A stretch of 64,000 nucleotides of DNA from Turnera subulata (taxonomy: Eukaryota > Streptophyta > Magnoliopsida > Malpighiales > Passifloraceae). The stretch covers positions 121,631-185,630 of the forward strand of contig JAKUCV010000247.1 in assembly GCA_028386065.3 (NCBI GenBank). Direction: 5' to 3'. The position numbers and the translations under genes were made by a program. How positions within the stretch are numbered: the stretch's first letter is position 1; the number at the start of each line of letters is the position of its first letter. The notes under the pieces were generated by a model. That model searched no databases and had not been told where the DNA came from. It saw only the letters and a program-made list of their open reading frames with translations. Positions 22,225 to 31,459 of the stretch are shown in pieces.

Positions 22225-22979
22225 GGATTTTTGGGTTTTATGGGCCCCCATATTTAGTGGTTTGGCCAATTATATACCCCGACTTTTTTTTTGCCCGGTC
22301 GTATACCCCGACTTTGCATGGGCAAGCCAAACGTGATCTCCTGGTCAGGGTACCTGTTGACGTGGCGAGCTACTCGAATTTGAGGCTTGGGAGGTGCTTC
22401 AAAACGGCGCCGTCTCATGCCTAAACGACGTCATTTTAGTGGGTTGGGTGGACTTATCATATCCACGTGTCTTAGTGGGCTCAGCATGCTTCCAACCTAG
22501 TTTTTTTACCCAACCGACCCGATGGATATCCCAAAAAAAACTGCCCAAAAGCCCACTCTCAAATTGATTAATTTTCTACAAAATACCCAAATGTCTAAAT
22601 TATTTATTTTTTTCTTTTCTATTTTCTATTTTCTAGATTTTTATTTTCAAAATAAAATATAATAATGAAAAAAAGGATTTGAACGATAAGGTTTCTTATT
22701 TTTTTTTCATTTTTATTAATGCTGATAAATAAAAAAATAAAACATGAAATATAGAGGAGGAGATCGGCCTCATCCTGGAAACAGGAGGAGGAGATTGGCT
22801 TCCACCAACAAGTTCACATCATTACCATAAAGAAAACTGAATTCTGGAAACACCATCATCCTTAATCCAACCCAACAACATCAATCAAAACATTTACAAT
22901 CCACAGAATAATAAAGAAGAAATTGAAAAGATGAGAGGAAAGGATAGACAAAAGGACACCCCCAATCCCCAAAAATAGC

Positions 22980-23345
22980 ATCGACGACCAAAGGCCAAGA
23001 TCTCCTCCTCCGCCTCACTGCTCTCCTTGATAGTTGCCTTGCCCTCCTCTATCGTCGTCGGGGCAGTCTCCCAGTCGGAGGAACTGGAGGCGACATTCCT
23101 CTGCCTCAGATCCCCACAGCTCCCGCTGCCGTAGACAGTCTGGCACTCTTATACCTGAGCAGTCGCAGCGGCGGAAACCATGGCCACCAGCGCAGCGGCT
23201 CGCACAGTCCTTTTGTCCAAGAAGGCAGCTACGGCGGCATCGGGGTCGACAAATGGCCGGGAAGAAGCTCTCCTTCCATGTCCTCGGCGACCAAGACCTG
23301 CTCTCTCCCCCTCGCGTGTGGGCATCACTCGACGTCAGGGGTAGG
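22980..23345 (+). pseudogene. GC-rich possible captured gene segment (Pack-MULE cargo)
   Basis: This is the only GC-rich block inside the Mutator-like element, which is otherwise AT-rich. From the ATG at 23180 the frame reads MATSAAARTVLLSKKAATAA, serine/alanine-rich with few acidic residues, like a chloroplast transit peptide; it stops after about 54 codons. I cannot name the source gene and other frames are also open. Capture of GC-rich 5' gene segments is typical of Pack-MULEs. Confidence 0.35.
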
Positions 23346-23537
23346 AGAGGGTGGGGAAGGGAGGAGGGATTGGATTTTGGATTTGTTGCTTTATTGATTG
23401 AAGTATTCGTAAATTGGTGGATTTTGCAAATAAACAGAGGAAAAGATAGACAAAACTAGAGTGCCAGAATAGTTACAACAAAACCTTGTTGTCTTTCAAT
23501 TGTGATTTTGCCTGAATGGCTGAATTGTTATTGTATT

Positions 23538-23539
<2 letters not shown>

Positions 23540-23614
<75 letters not shown>

Positions 23615-24020
23615 TATCATTATCATTATAATCAATATCATTATTATCATCATCATCATCATCTTATCAGTATTATTAAAATTATTAATGTTAAAGTTAT
23701 TAAAATTATTATTATTATGATTACTAATAATAATATTATTATTATCATTATTATTATATCATTTACTAATATTAATATTATTATTATTTATTATTATCAT
23801 TATAATTATTATTGATATAATTTATTATTACTATTATTATTATCACAATCTTAATTATTATTATTTGTAATATTATTATTATTGTTGTTATAGTTATTTT
23901 TATTTTTATTATTAAAATTATTTTTATTTTCATTTTTTTATTTTATTATTATTATTATTATTGTTATTATTGTTATTATTATTATTATTATTATTGTTAT
24001 TATTATTATTATTATTATTA

Positions 24021-24103
<83 letters not shown>
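23540..24103. repeat. Long AAT / ATT microsatellites
   Basis: A near-perfect (AAT)n run lies at 23540-23613 and an interrupted (TTA)n run, with occasional GTTA units, at about 23943-24103. Degenerate ATT-rich sequence lies between. The poly-Asn, poly-Ile and poly-Leu frames here are artefacts of the triplet repeat. Confidence 0.95.
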
Positions 24104-24104
<1 letters not shown>

Positions 24105-25345
24105 TTCTTCAACCGGTTGTGGGGTTGGTTTTTTGGTGGGTGTTTTTGGTATCTGTAAGGTTTTTGTGATGGTTCAATCAAGAAATCGTGTTGGTATTAT
24201 TTTGGGCCCATTGAGACACATGGATATGACATATCCACCCAACCCACTAAAACAACGTCGTTTAGGCATGAGATGACGCCGTTTTGAAACACTTCCCAAG
24301 CCCCAAATTCGGGTAGCCCGCCACGTCAGCAGGTACCTGACCAGAGGATCACGTTTGGCCTACCTATGCAAAGTCGGGGTATATGACCGGGGGAAAAAAT
24401 GTTGGGATATATAATTGGCCAAACCACTAAACATGAGGGCCCATTAAACCCAAAAACCCCTTGAAGATCAAACAGATTGTTCTTTCACAAATACAAACAA
24501 AACTAGCAAAGCAAACAGTTTAGTGAATTGGTAGGATCAAAGCATAAAGTTCAAGGCAAGATACAGAAAAGCAATGCAGGATTGAAGGTAGGTGTGAAAT
24601 ACCCGACCCAAAATCACTTGGGCCTATTCACCTTCCCTTTTCACCTTCTTCATAACCGTCGTCCAACATCTTTGGAGTCGCCATCCAAATTTTATTAAGG
24701 GAGAAAAACTAGGGAACCCTTCATGTGACTCCATTTAAGCAACTGAATAGCGAACCAAAGATGCTGGACCCGGGGATTCGTCATGGATGGGAAGGTGTTA
24801 GGCACCCATCCATGTTGGGGCAAAACTTTGTGCAATTAGAGGATTTTGTTTGCCTTGTGCAAGTGTGCAAGTGTGAGCACCAAAACACATAATAACTGAA
24901 TATTAAAAAAGAAAAGGGAGAAGAAGAAGATTGGGCTTGAGTTTCCACCACTAGAAATCACCTACGTACCCCGGCAACCGGGTTCAAAGCCCACGTAGTT
25001 CTTGACATGGCATCACAACAGTCACATCGTCATAAACATCAACATCTCAGAAGCAATCGGTCAAGCAAAAAGGGATTAGGATTACCTCTTGTAGCCCTCC
25101 TCTAGCTCCTCGGTTTGGGTTGTGTCTTCCACACAATTTCCTCCCACTCTTTAACTCAATCTTGGAGTTCTTCTTGATCTACCTCTTGCTGCCTTCAATG
25201 GTTGGTACTACCTTCGAGATTCCACCAGAGTTTTGCCTATAGAACTATTTCTTAAGCTTGGAGAAGTAGAGTTTCTCCAAGCTCCAAAGCTTATAAAGAG
25301 TGTGTATGTAATAGAATGTGTCCTTTGAAATGTAAGAGAAGGGTC

Positions 25346-25355
25346 CTATTTATAG
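25346..25355 (-). promoter_or_regulatory. LTR TATA box (minus strand)
   Basis: The minus strand reads CACTATAAATAGGACCC over 25341-25357. The same block occurs in the second LTR copy at 57493-57502, so it is conserved between copies and fits the core promoter of the element. Confidence 0.75.
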
Positions 25356-25469
25356 TGTTGTGGGTAGCCTAGGGGCGTGGACCAACTTAATGATCAAGGT
25401 AATGGCTAAAATCTGGGCCCAAACAGAGTAGAATCAGATTACGGGCGAAAATCGGGGAGAAAACGCGTT

Positions 25470-25590
25470 TCTGGGGGTGCATGACCGCCATGGCCGGCGG
25501 TCATCCTATGGATGACAGCCAGGCCAGGCGGTCATGAGTGGAAGACCGCCCAGGCCTGGCGGTCATCCCGAGATGACCGCCCGCACCTGC
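25470..25590. repeat. CpG-rich GACCGCC/GGCGGTC palindrome cluster (LTR)
   Basis: Four consecutive units of ATGACCGCC...GGCGGTCAT type, with 6-9 bp centres such as ATGGCC or CAGGCCT, lie about 115 bp upstream (minus strand) of the LTR TATA box. The block is far more GC-rich than its surroundings. Confidence 0.85.
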
Positions 25591-26199
25591 GCATCTCACC
25601 CGTTCTTTCCTTTTTCGGTCCCGATTCTCCCCTTATTCCTCCCTGATTGATCCTACCGCGTAATTAACCCCTAAACTACTCAGAATCCATTGCTTTCTTG
25701 ATTACTACTCCCCTCAATCATCTCTTAATTAACTAATTACACATTGATTCCTCATTTTAAGCCAAAATCATACCAAAAACATTCTTGCTATTAAGGAATG
25801 ATTTAACTCTGATTTTCCATGAAAATCAGAGCTAAATTTGTCTGCAAGCAAGGTGTTAATGGGCTGTGCAACTCTGAAGAAAAGTCCATACCTTATTAAA
25901 TTTGACCCTTATATTTATCTTCAACCCAAAAATAAATATAATTGGGTTCAATAAATAAACAAGCCCAAATTCAATGAGATAAAATACATTTTAGCAATTT
26001 AGTCCTTAACATATCCTATGATAAATTCGTATCATTAATCCCAGGCATATAAAAGTCTTAATTACTATAATGTATAAATTCTACCAAAATTAAACCCCAT
26101 TCATGCTTAACCCAAGTCTAACTCATCAGTCTTATGATTTAGACATGTCTGGAGTCTAATCTCAATATAATTTTCACGGGTCAAATTTGGGTGTTCACA

Positions 26200-26216
26200 G
26201 ATGCCCCTCGTTGGTG
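26200..26216 (-). promoter_or_regulatory. Polypurine tract of the Tat/Ogre-like element
   Basis: The minus strand reads CCAACGAGGGGCATC directly before the LTR start. GAGGGGCA-type tracts adjoin the 3' LTR in many plant Tat/Ogre elements. The same sequence adjoins LTR copy 2 at 58367. Confidence 0.75.
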
Positions 26217-26459
26217 AGTCTTTGAAACTTAAAGACGAAGCAACGCAAGGAAGGAACAACCAAATTTGGATAATGAGTGTGAGTGTTGTGGACCAATGGT
26301 TGGAGCATCACATGCTCCACCTCGAGAATCATCTCATCCCGAGGTTTGTGACTGACTCATCTCATCTCTTGGGATTTTCCTGGTCCCAAGAGCTACCGGG
26401 AATCATCTCATCCCAGGGTTTCTTTTGGGATTTTCCTGGTCCCAAAAGTCATTAACAAA

Positions 26460-27005
26460 GGATCATCTCACATGCTAACTAGGGATATTGTCGCCCTCCC
26501 GTAAGGATTTTGCTAACTAGGGATATTGTCGCCCTCCCGTGAGGATTTTGCCAACTAAGGATATTATCTCCCTCCTGCGGGGATTTTGCTAACTAAGGAT
26601 ATTATCTCCCTCCTACAGGAATTTTGCTAACTAGGATCATCTCACCTATGTTAACTAGGGATATTGTCACCCTCCCGTGAGGATTTTGCCAACTAAGGAT
26701 ATTGTCACTCTCCCGTGGGGATTTTGCCAACTAAGGATATTATCTCCCTCCTGCGGGGGTTTTTCTAACTAGGATCATCTCACCTATATTAACTAGGGAT
26801 ATTGTCGCCCTCCCGTGAGGATTTTGCCAACTAAGGATATTATCTCCCTCCCGCGGGGGTTTTGCTAACTAAGGATATTATCTCCCTCCTATAGGGGTTT
26901 TCCTAACTAGGATCATCTCACCTATGTTAACTAAGGATATTGTCGCCCTCTCGTGAGGATTTTGCCAACTAAGGATATTGTCGCCCTCCCGTGGGGGTTT
27001 TGGGA
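26460..27005. repeat. Tandem repeat, ~38-bp unit, 12 copies
   Basis: The unit is roughly CTAACTA(A/G)GGATATT followed by RTCNCCCTCC and NGNGGGGATTTTG. Twelve copies of the GGATATT core are counted, interspersed with a second motif (CTAGGATCATCTCACC). It lies upstream of the antisense ORF promoter and just inside the polypurine tract. Flanking GGAATCATC blocks are shared with the second element copy at 58490-58850. Confidence 0.88.
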
Positions 27006-27499
27006 TTTTCCTGGTCCCAAGAGCTAATGGGAATCATCCCGTGGTTCATCTACATCGTCTCGGTGCTCCTCTACGTCGGGACAACGTCCCTGGGATATCT
27101 ATCCCGGAACATCTTCATCTACTCTACTTTTAAAGGTATCTGCCCCTAATGACTCTCATCAATTCTACTTCTATCTTAGGGGTACCTGCCCCTGGTCTCG
27201 GCTGGTCTAGGTTGAGCATGTTCGCGGATCCCTTGGATCCTCCCTTATGCGAGGCAATCGTCCAGAGAATAGGCTCATCACTTCTTCAAAGGACTCATCA
27301 TTCTAAAGCAAAATACACGTCTAACTCATCACAACATATATCATTGTAAATTCAAGTAAAAGATCATCAAATGCCCCTTAAGTGATAGATACACATGTTT
27401 TCCTCGTCTCTCTTTCATATTCTCTCTTTTCCCAATTTTTCTTTCTCTCTCAATTTTCTGGAATTTTTTCGAAAAATTTTTTTTCCAGGTGAATAGTGC

Positions 27500-27615
27500 T
27501 GGCCGGGCGGTCGTGAGGAGGGAAGACTGCCACTACCCGGCGGTCTTGTATGGATGACCGCCAGGCGTGGCGGTCTTCTCATCATGACTGCCCTCGCTGG
27601 CAGTCATAGCTCCCG
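27500..27615. repeat. CpG-rich GACCGCC palindrome cluster (antisense ORF)
   Basis: It contains GGCCGGGCGGTCGTG, ACCCGGCGGTCTTG, ATGACCGCCAGGCGTGGCGG and a TGACTGCC...GGCAGTCA pair. It is the same kind of module as in the LTR promoter but faces a plus-strand TATA box 80-190 bp away. Confidence 0.82.
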
Positions 27616-27692
27616 GGTCTTCATCTTTTTTCCTTTTTTGGCTCTTGGGTTTGGGCTCTAGGGTTTTTCACGAGTCCTCTCATCTCAAAATA

Positions 27693-27705
27693 CTATAAAA
27701 ATAGC
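27693..27705 (+). promoter_or_regulatory. TATA box of the antisense ORF
   Basis: CTATAAAAATAGC lies 64 bp before the ORF's ATG, preceded by a long pyrimidine-rich region and the palindrome cluster. A start about 30 bp downstream would leave a 5' leader of about 40 nt. Confidence 0.65.
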
Positions 27706-27768
27706 TCTGGGGATGTCTAAAGACCCTCATAAACCCCGGAATCCCTTCAACACACATGTAAAACAAAC

Positions 27769-29077
27769 ATGAGTGAGAATTTTCATGCCAAGGTGCTTCA
27801 ATGGATGGCGAGTGTGCCCCGCATATGCCGTCTGAGTTTTGTGGTGCTGGGACTTTCCACATTGTTCCAACTTCGTGGCGTAGCGGTGGAGGAGAACTTG
27901 AATCATGCCGCTGTAAAATTCTGGGACAAGAGTCGTCGCGTTTTTCGCTTCGGTCAAGACATGACGGAGCTTTGTCCTTCTATTGATGAATTCAACACGT
28001 TCATGGGTGCCAAATTCATAAGCGAAGTTGCCATGGTTTCTCTTGCAAAGCCCGTCCTGAAAGAGGTTAGCAAATTTCTTCGCCTGGCTGATGGGCAGCT
28101 TAGTTTTCTTCTAGATCAGCACAACTGTCTTGACTTATCGAAAATTGTTGACCAATATTTCCTTTGTGGTTCGGAACATCATCCGGGGGAGTGTGAAGTC
28201 GGATGGAGAGAAAAGCAAAACCGTGCTCTTGCCCTTGTGATGACACATGAATTTCTCCTAGTAGGCTCCTCGGGTGTTTGTCCTCTCTGAGTCGGTGCTT
28301 TGGTGGCTAAACTTTTTGACAAAAAGAGCCTTACTCTGGTGATTTTAGGTGAAACCCTCCATTGTCTAGACAAACTGGTGGACGATCCCTCAGCTCCTAT
28401 GTCTGGCTCTCCCCTCTTGCTTCAGGTATAAATTCTCCCACTCTGATTCTTGAAGCATCATCGTTATCATGTTGATTCTTCCCACTTTTCAAATGTGGTT
28501 GTGTGAACACCTCACATTGATTGAACGGCCTCAAACCAATCCTCCAAATTACATTCGTCGTGGTTATTTCGTCTTCTTCCACACCATTCGGGATTGGACC
28601 ATCTTCATGAGGGACCTCACAGGCGCACAAATCACGTGGTATTGCAGGTGGTTGGGGATGCAAGAGGTAGTCATTCGTACTTTATGCAAGGATTGGGTCC
28701 CACTCCCGGGTCTAGAGAAATCCACATACTATCGTCCAAACAGGATTCTGAGACAATTCGGCATAAATCAAGCAGTTCCATAAACTATCCCAACTCCTAC
28801 CACAGGACCCATGGAGATGGCCGCTCTAAAAGTCATCAAAGGAGGTTGGGCTCTAGCCTTGAGAGATGGAACTGGTGGTCATTTCGAGATACACCCCTCA
28901 TTGGCATATTTGGAGTGGCTGAAAGAGGATGTGGCTGATACTGAGAGGTCCTTGCACCTGATGAGAGAAGCATTCTTAGAAGAGGTGGTGCCCCCAGGCT
29001 TTGGATTGCCCAATCCTCTAGTCAAAGAGAAGAATGGGGACGGTGCTCCAAGTCGAAAAAGGCACAAGAAGGATTGA
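27769..29077 (+). pseudogene. Tat antisense ORF (plant mobile domain/DUF7745-like)
   Basis: The ATG at 27769 opens a frame encoding FWDKSRRVFRFGQDMTELCP and then PSIDEFNTFMG, the usual opening block of plant-mobile-domain/DUF7745-type proteins. The frame stops at TGA 28288-28290 but similarity continues in frame (LTLVILGETLHCLD, GSPLLLQ). It then continues after a short interruption at about 28430-28490 (WLCEHLTLIERP, ITWYCRWLG, NRILRQFGINQAVP). The tail (28811-29077) reads MEMAALKVIKGGWALA and ends in the basic SRKRHKKD. The 28430-28490 gap may be an intron, but no clear AG acceptor is seen. It is antisense to gag-pro. In Tat elements such ORFs are carried by the element; the function is unknown. 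The stop and the gap make this copy doubtful. Confidence 0.7.
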
Positions 29078-29570
29078 GTCTCATTCCAACAACTATCCCT
29101 TTATACTTATAATACATGCGAATAAATGAGTGAATAAACTCCCTTTATATTTTGTCAATCTGTGGATTATCAATGATAATATTGGAACCGAACCCTTGTT
29201 GGGCTTCCTACGTACTCATGACCTTTTTTTTTTTTTTAGGCTCACGAGATCAGGCTCACGTAGTTCTCTTCTTTGGTCTGTTGTTTTGTCTCTTTGGATG
29301 AGAATTTTTCCTTGCTCAAATGGCTTGATCAGAGACCTCTATGTGATTGGGGCTTTGATCAAGATTATTATCATTAATAATCCATTTTTAGATTAACGTC
29401 CAGATATTTCGGGGAGTTTGTCCAACACACCATATTCATATGAATCATATATGTAAAAAGACATCATTGAAATAACAGAAAGGGTGCCCTTTTTATTGAA
29501 ACAAAACACAACATAAACTTGCCCATTAAATTCTCAACTAAGCACCCTACAAAAGTCAACACACAAATCC
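29078..29570. other. Junction region where RT-RNase H-integrase are missing
   Basis: No coding sequence on either strand. In a complete element about 4 kb of RT, RNase H and integrase would lie here on the minus strand. A poly-T run (29224-29238) and GCTCACG...CACGTAGTTC motifs resemble untranslated sequence of the same family (compare 24990). Confidence 0.5.
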
Positions 29571-30533
29571 TCAAGCGATCCCACCTTCCCTAAAGAGATG
29601 CCTACAACCAAAATCCTCGTCTTCATCTATCCTCCTCTTTTCTTCTTCATCTTCCTCCTTCATTTCTTCGGGATAATAGTCAAAGAATAACTCAAATCCC
29701 GGTTTTCTGGTCTTCGTGATACTACACATCCATGGTTCAGAGAAGCCGCAAAAGGGAAAGTCCTCTCCTTCCTTTACAAAATATCCATTTAGTGTTTTGA
29801 AGTTTGGAGTCATGGGAAAATCCCATTCCCGTTTGTTCTTGCGGGCTACTGCCTTAGCTTGGTTCTTCACCTTTTGCTCTTCTAGCTTTGCCGGAGTCGG
29901 AACATATCCCAAAAGGAAGTACAACACTCGAAATTTCAGAGCCTCTAATACTCCTTGCTGCCTCCTTCCTAATCCCAAAATCGGAAAATACTTCATCTTT
30001 CCCATAATGCTCATGACCGATGAATTGCCAAATGGGTCATAATAAGGAGGTCTCATAGTGGGTTTATCTATCATTATGGTACTGATAGATTCGAAAACAA
30101 AACCGGATAAAGACACCTCTTCTTCTTCTTCAATCCCACATATCGGTTTGATATTCTTTTCAGCCATTTCCCCTTTAATGGTGACTATCCCCCCTTTGTA
30201 AGGGAACCGCAACATCTGATGTAAGGTGGAGGCTATAGCTCGGGCTTGGTGCAGCCATGGTCTTTCAAGGAGCAAATTGAAACTCAATGCGATATCGAGC
30301 ACTTGGAACTCTACCAAGAAAGGGGCGGGCCCGATGATAACTTCCAGTTTCATCATGCCCAACACTTCTCTTCTGGCATTGTCATATGCCCTGACCATAG
30401 TTCTGGAGGGTAGGAAATCCGCAGCTTCAAATCCTAAGGAACTCGTGGTCTTTAATGGACAGACATCCAGAGCGGATCCATTATCTATTAATACCAAGGA
30501 TATCTGATTTTCGTTGGCCTGAACGGTTATGTA
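29571..30533 (-). pseudogene. Tat/Ogre-like protease domain
   Basis: The minus-strand frame starts LYITVQANENQISLVLIDNG and continues SALDVCPL, the aspartic protease active site in the form D-N-G-S seen in Tat/Ogre elements. LLLERPWLHQARAIASTLHQ follows, matching the conserved NLLLGRPWIH...PSTLHQ block of the lineage. The C-terminal part is acidic (KEEDEEEKRRIDEDED). Upstream gag continues at 38765, 8.2 kb away, across the composite insertion. Downstream the frame ends in TGA at 29571 with no RT. The protease would process the Gag-Pro polyprotein. Confidence 0.82.
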
Positions 30534-30538
30534 CAGGG

Positions 30539-30861
30539 TGTGAAGGCCCTCTCCCCGAGGGACCCACCAAACCCAGGTATTGTTACATCACTCCCTCCGC
30601 CCGATTAAATCCTTTACCATGCTGCAGCACTAGGGATTCGAACTCGGGGACGTGATGCTTTTTATCCCCCTCAAGGAGAGCACCTTCACCAATTCATCTG
30701 CAGCTGAATTGGTGAAGGTGCTCTCCTTGAGGGGGATAAAAAGCATCACGTCCCGAGTTCGAATCCCTAGTGCCGCAGCTTGGTAAAGGATTTAATCGGG
30801 CGGAGGGAGTGATGTAACAATACCTAGGTTTGGTGGGTCCCTTGGGGAGAGGGCCTTTACA
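30539..30861. repeat. Head-to-head pair of tRNA-derived SINEs (fold-back)
   Basis: Arm 1 (30539-30700, minus) and arm 2 (30701-30861, plus) are near-perfect inverted copies joined at CTGCAG. Arm 2 carries a pol III A box TGGTGAAGGTG (30710-30720) and a B box GTTCGAATC (30757-30765). Both copies end GAGAGGGCCTT(C/T)ACA. The A/B box spacing of about 37 bp fits a tRNA-derived head. The RNA could fold into a hairpin of about 160 bp. Confidence 0.82.
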
Positions 30862-31410
30862 AGACAGGTGATTGGTCCAGATCTTATCCAGGAGACTGTG
30901 GATCAGATTGAGGTGGTCAAGCAGTGCATGATAGCTGCTCAGGACCGACAAAGGAGTTATGCGGATAAGCATCGTCAAGAGATGGAGTACAGTGTAGGTG
31001 ACAGAGTTTTCCTCCATGTTGCTCCCTAGAGAGGTGTTATCCGGTTTGGGAGGAAGGGCAAATTGAGCCCTCGTTGTATCGGTCCTTATGAGATCGTGGA
31101 GCAGATTGGCCCGCTGGCCTACAGATTGGCTTTACCAGAGGAGCTGTCTCGCATACACGATGTATTCCATGTCTCGATGTTGAGGTGTTATCGGTCTGAT
31201 CAGAGTCATGTGGTATCACCTGTGGAGTTGGAGGTTGCTGATGATTTGACTTATGTCGAGGAGCCGGTTGAGATCTTGGCTCGAGAAGTACGACAGTTGA
31301 GGAGTCACACTATTTCCATGGTTCGAGTTAGATGGAGCCGTCATTCTCCGAATGAGGCTACTTGGGAGGTGGAGTCTCATATGAAAGAGCAGTACCCACA
31401 TCTGTTCTGA
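30862..31410 (+). pseudogene. Tekay-like integrase C-terminus with chromodomain region
   Basis: The frame reads RQVIGPDLIQETVDQI, then AAQDRQRSYADKHRQEMEYS and VGDRVFLHV. It continues [32 protein letters not shown] and a final [18 protein letters not shown] block, the degenerate chromodomain (CR) of Tekay/Del chromoviruses. A TAG at 31027-31029 interrupts it. Everything upstream (RT, RNase H, integrase core) is missing, cut by the SINE pair. The 3' LTR starts 49 bp after the stop codon. Confidence 0.85.
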
Positions 31411-31459
31411 TTCCTGTCTTGTAATTTCGAGGACGAAATTTTTATAAGTGGGGTAGAAC

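Larger units (their letters stand above)
22225..24459. mobile_element. Mutator-like non-autonomous element with long TIRs
   Basis: Inverted repeats of about 250 bp (left 22225 to about 22490, right about 24205 to 24459) are clearly homologous. Both start GG(A/G)TTTTTGGGTTT and share GGTTTGGCCAATTATATA, ATACCCCGACTTTGCAT and CATGCCTAAACGACG. A perfect 9-bp direct repeat, CTTGAAGAT, lies outside (22216-22224 and 24460-24468). Long TIRs plus a 9-bp duplication define Mutator-like elements. No transposase is present. The interior holds a GC-rich segment that may be captured gene sequence and very long ATT/AAT microsatellites. Confidence 0.88.
24593..26199 (-). repeat. Tat/Ogre-like 3' LTR, copy 1 (1607 bp)
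   Basis: On the minus strand it begins TGTGAACACCCAAATTTGAC (26199) and ends GGGTCGGGTATTTCACA (24593). It is homologous along its length to 56754-58366. It contains a minus-strand TATA box (25346-25355) and upstream CpG-rich palindromes (25470-25590). The orientation is fixed by the TATA box and by the G-rich tract next to 26200. Confidence 0.85.

Noticed and set aside
23502..24181. Poly-Asn, poly-Ile and poly-Leu proteins
   Set aside because: Translations of ATT/AAT microsatellites on both strands.
27769..29077. A host plant-mobile-domain gene in plus orientation
   Set aside because: It lies between Tat/Ogre protease and 3' LTR, the known place of the lineage's antisense ORF, and has a stop and an unclear intron.
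24593..29077. First reading of this block as a plus-strand Ogre 5' LTR followed by ORF1
   Set aside because: The TATA boxes in both LTR copies and the GAGGGGCA tract show the LTR is on the minus strand, so it is a 3' LTR.
30710..30766. A tRNA gene at the pol III A and B boxes
   Set aside because: No cloverleaf or acceptor stem; the boxes belong to a SINE that continues for about 100 bp and is duplicated in inverse.
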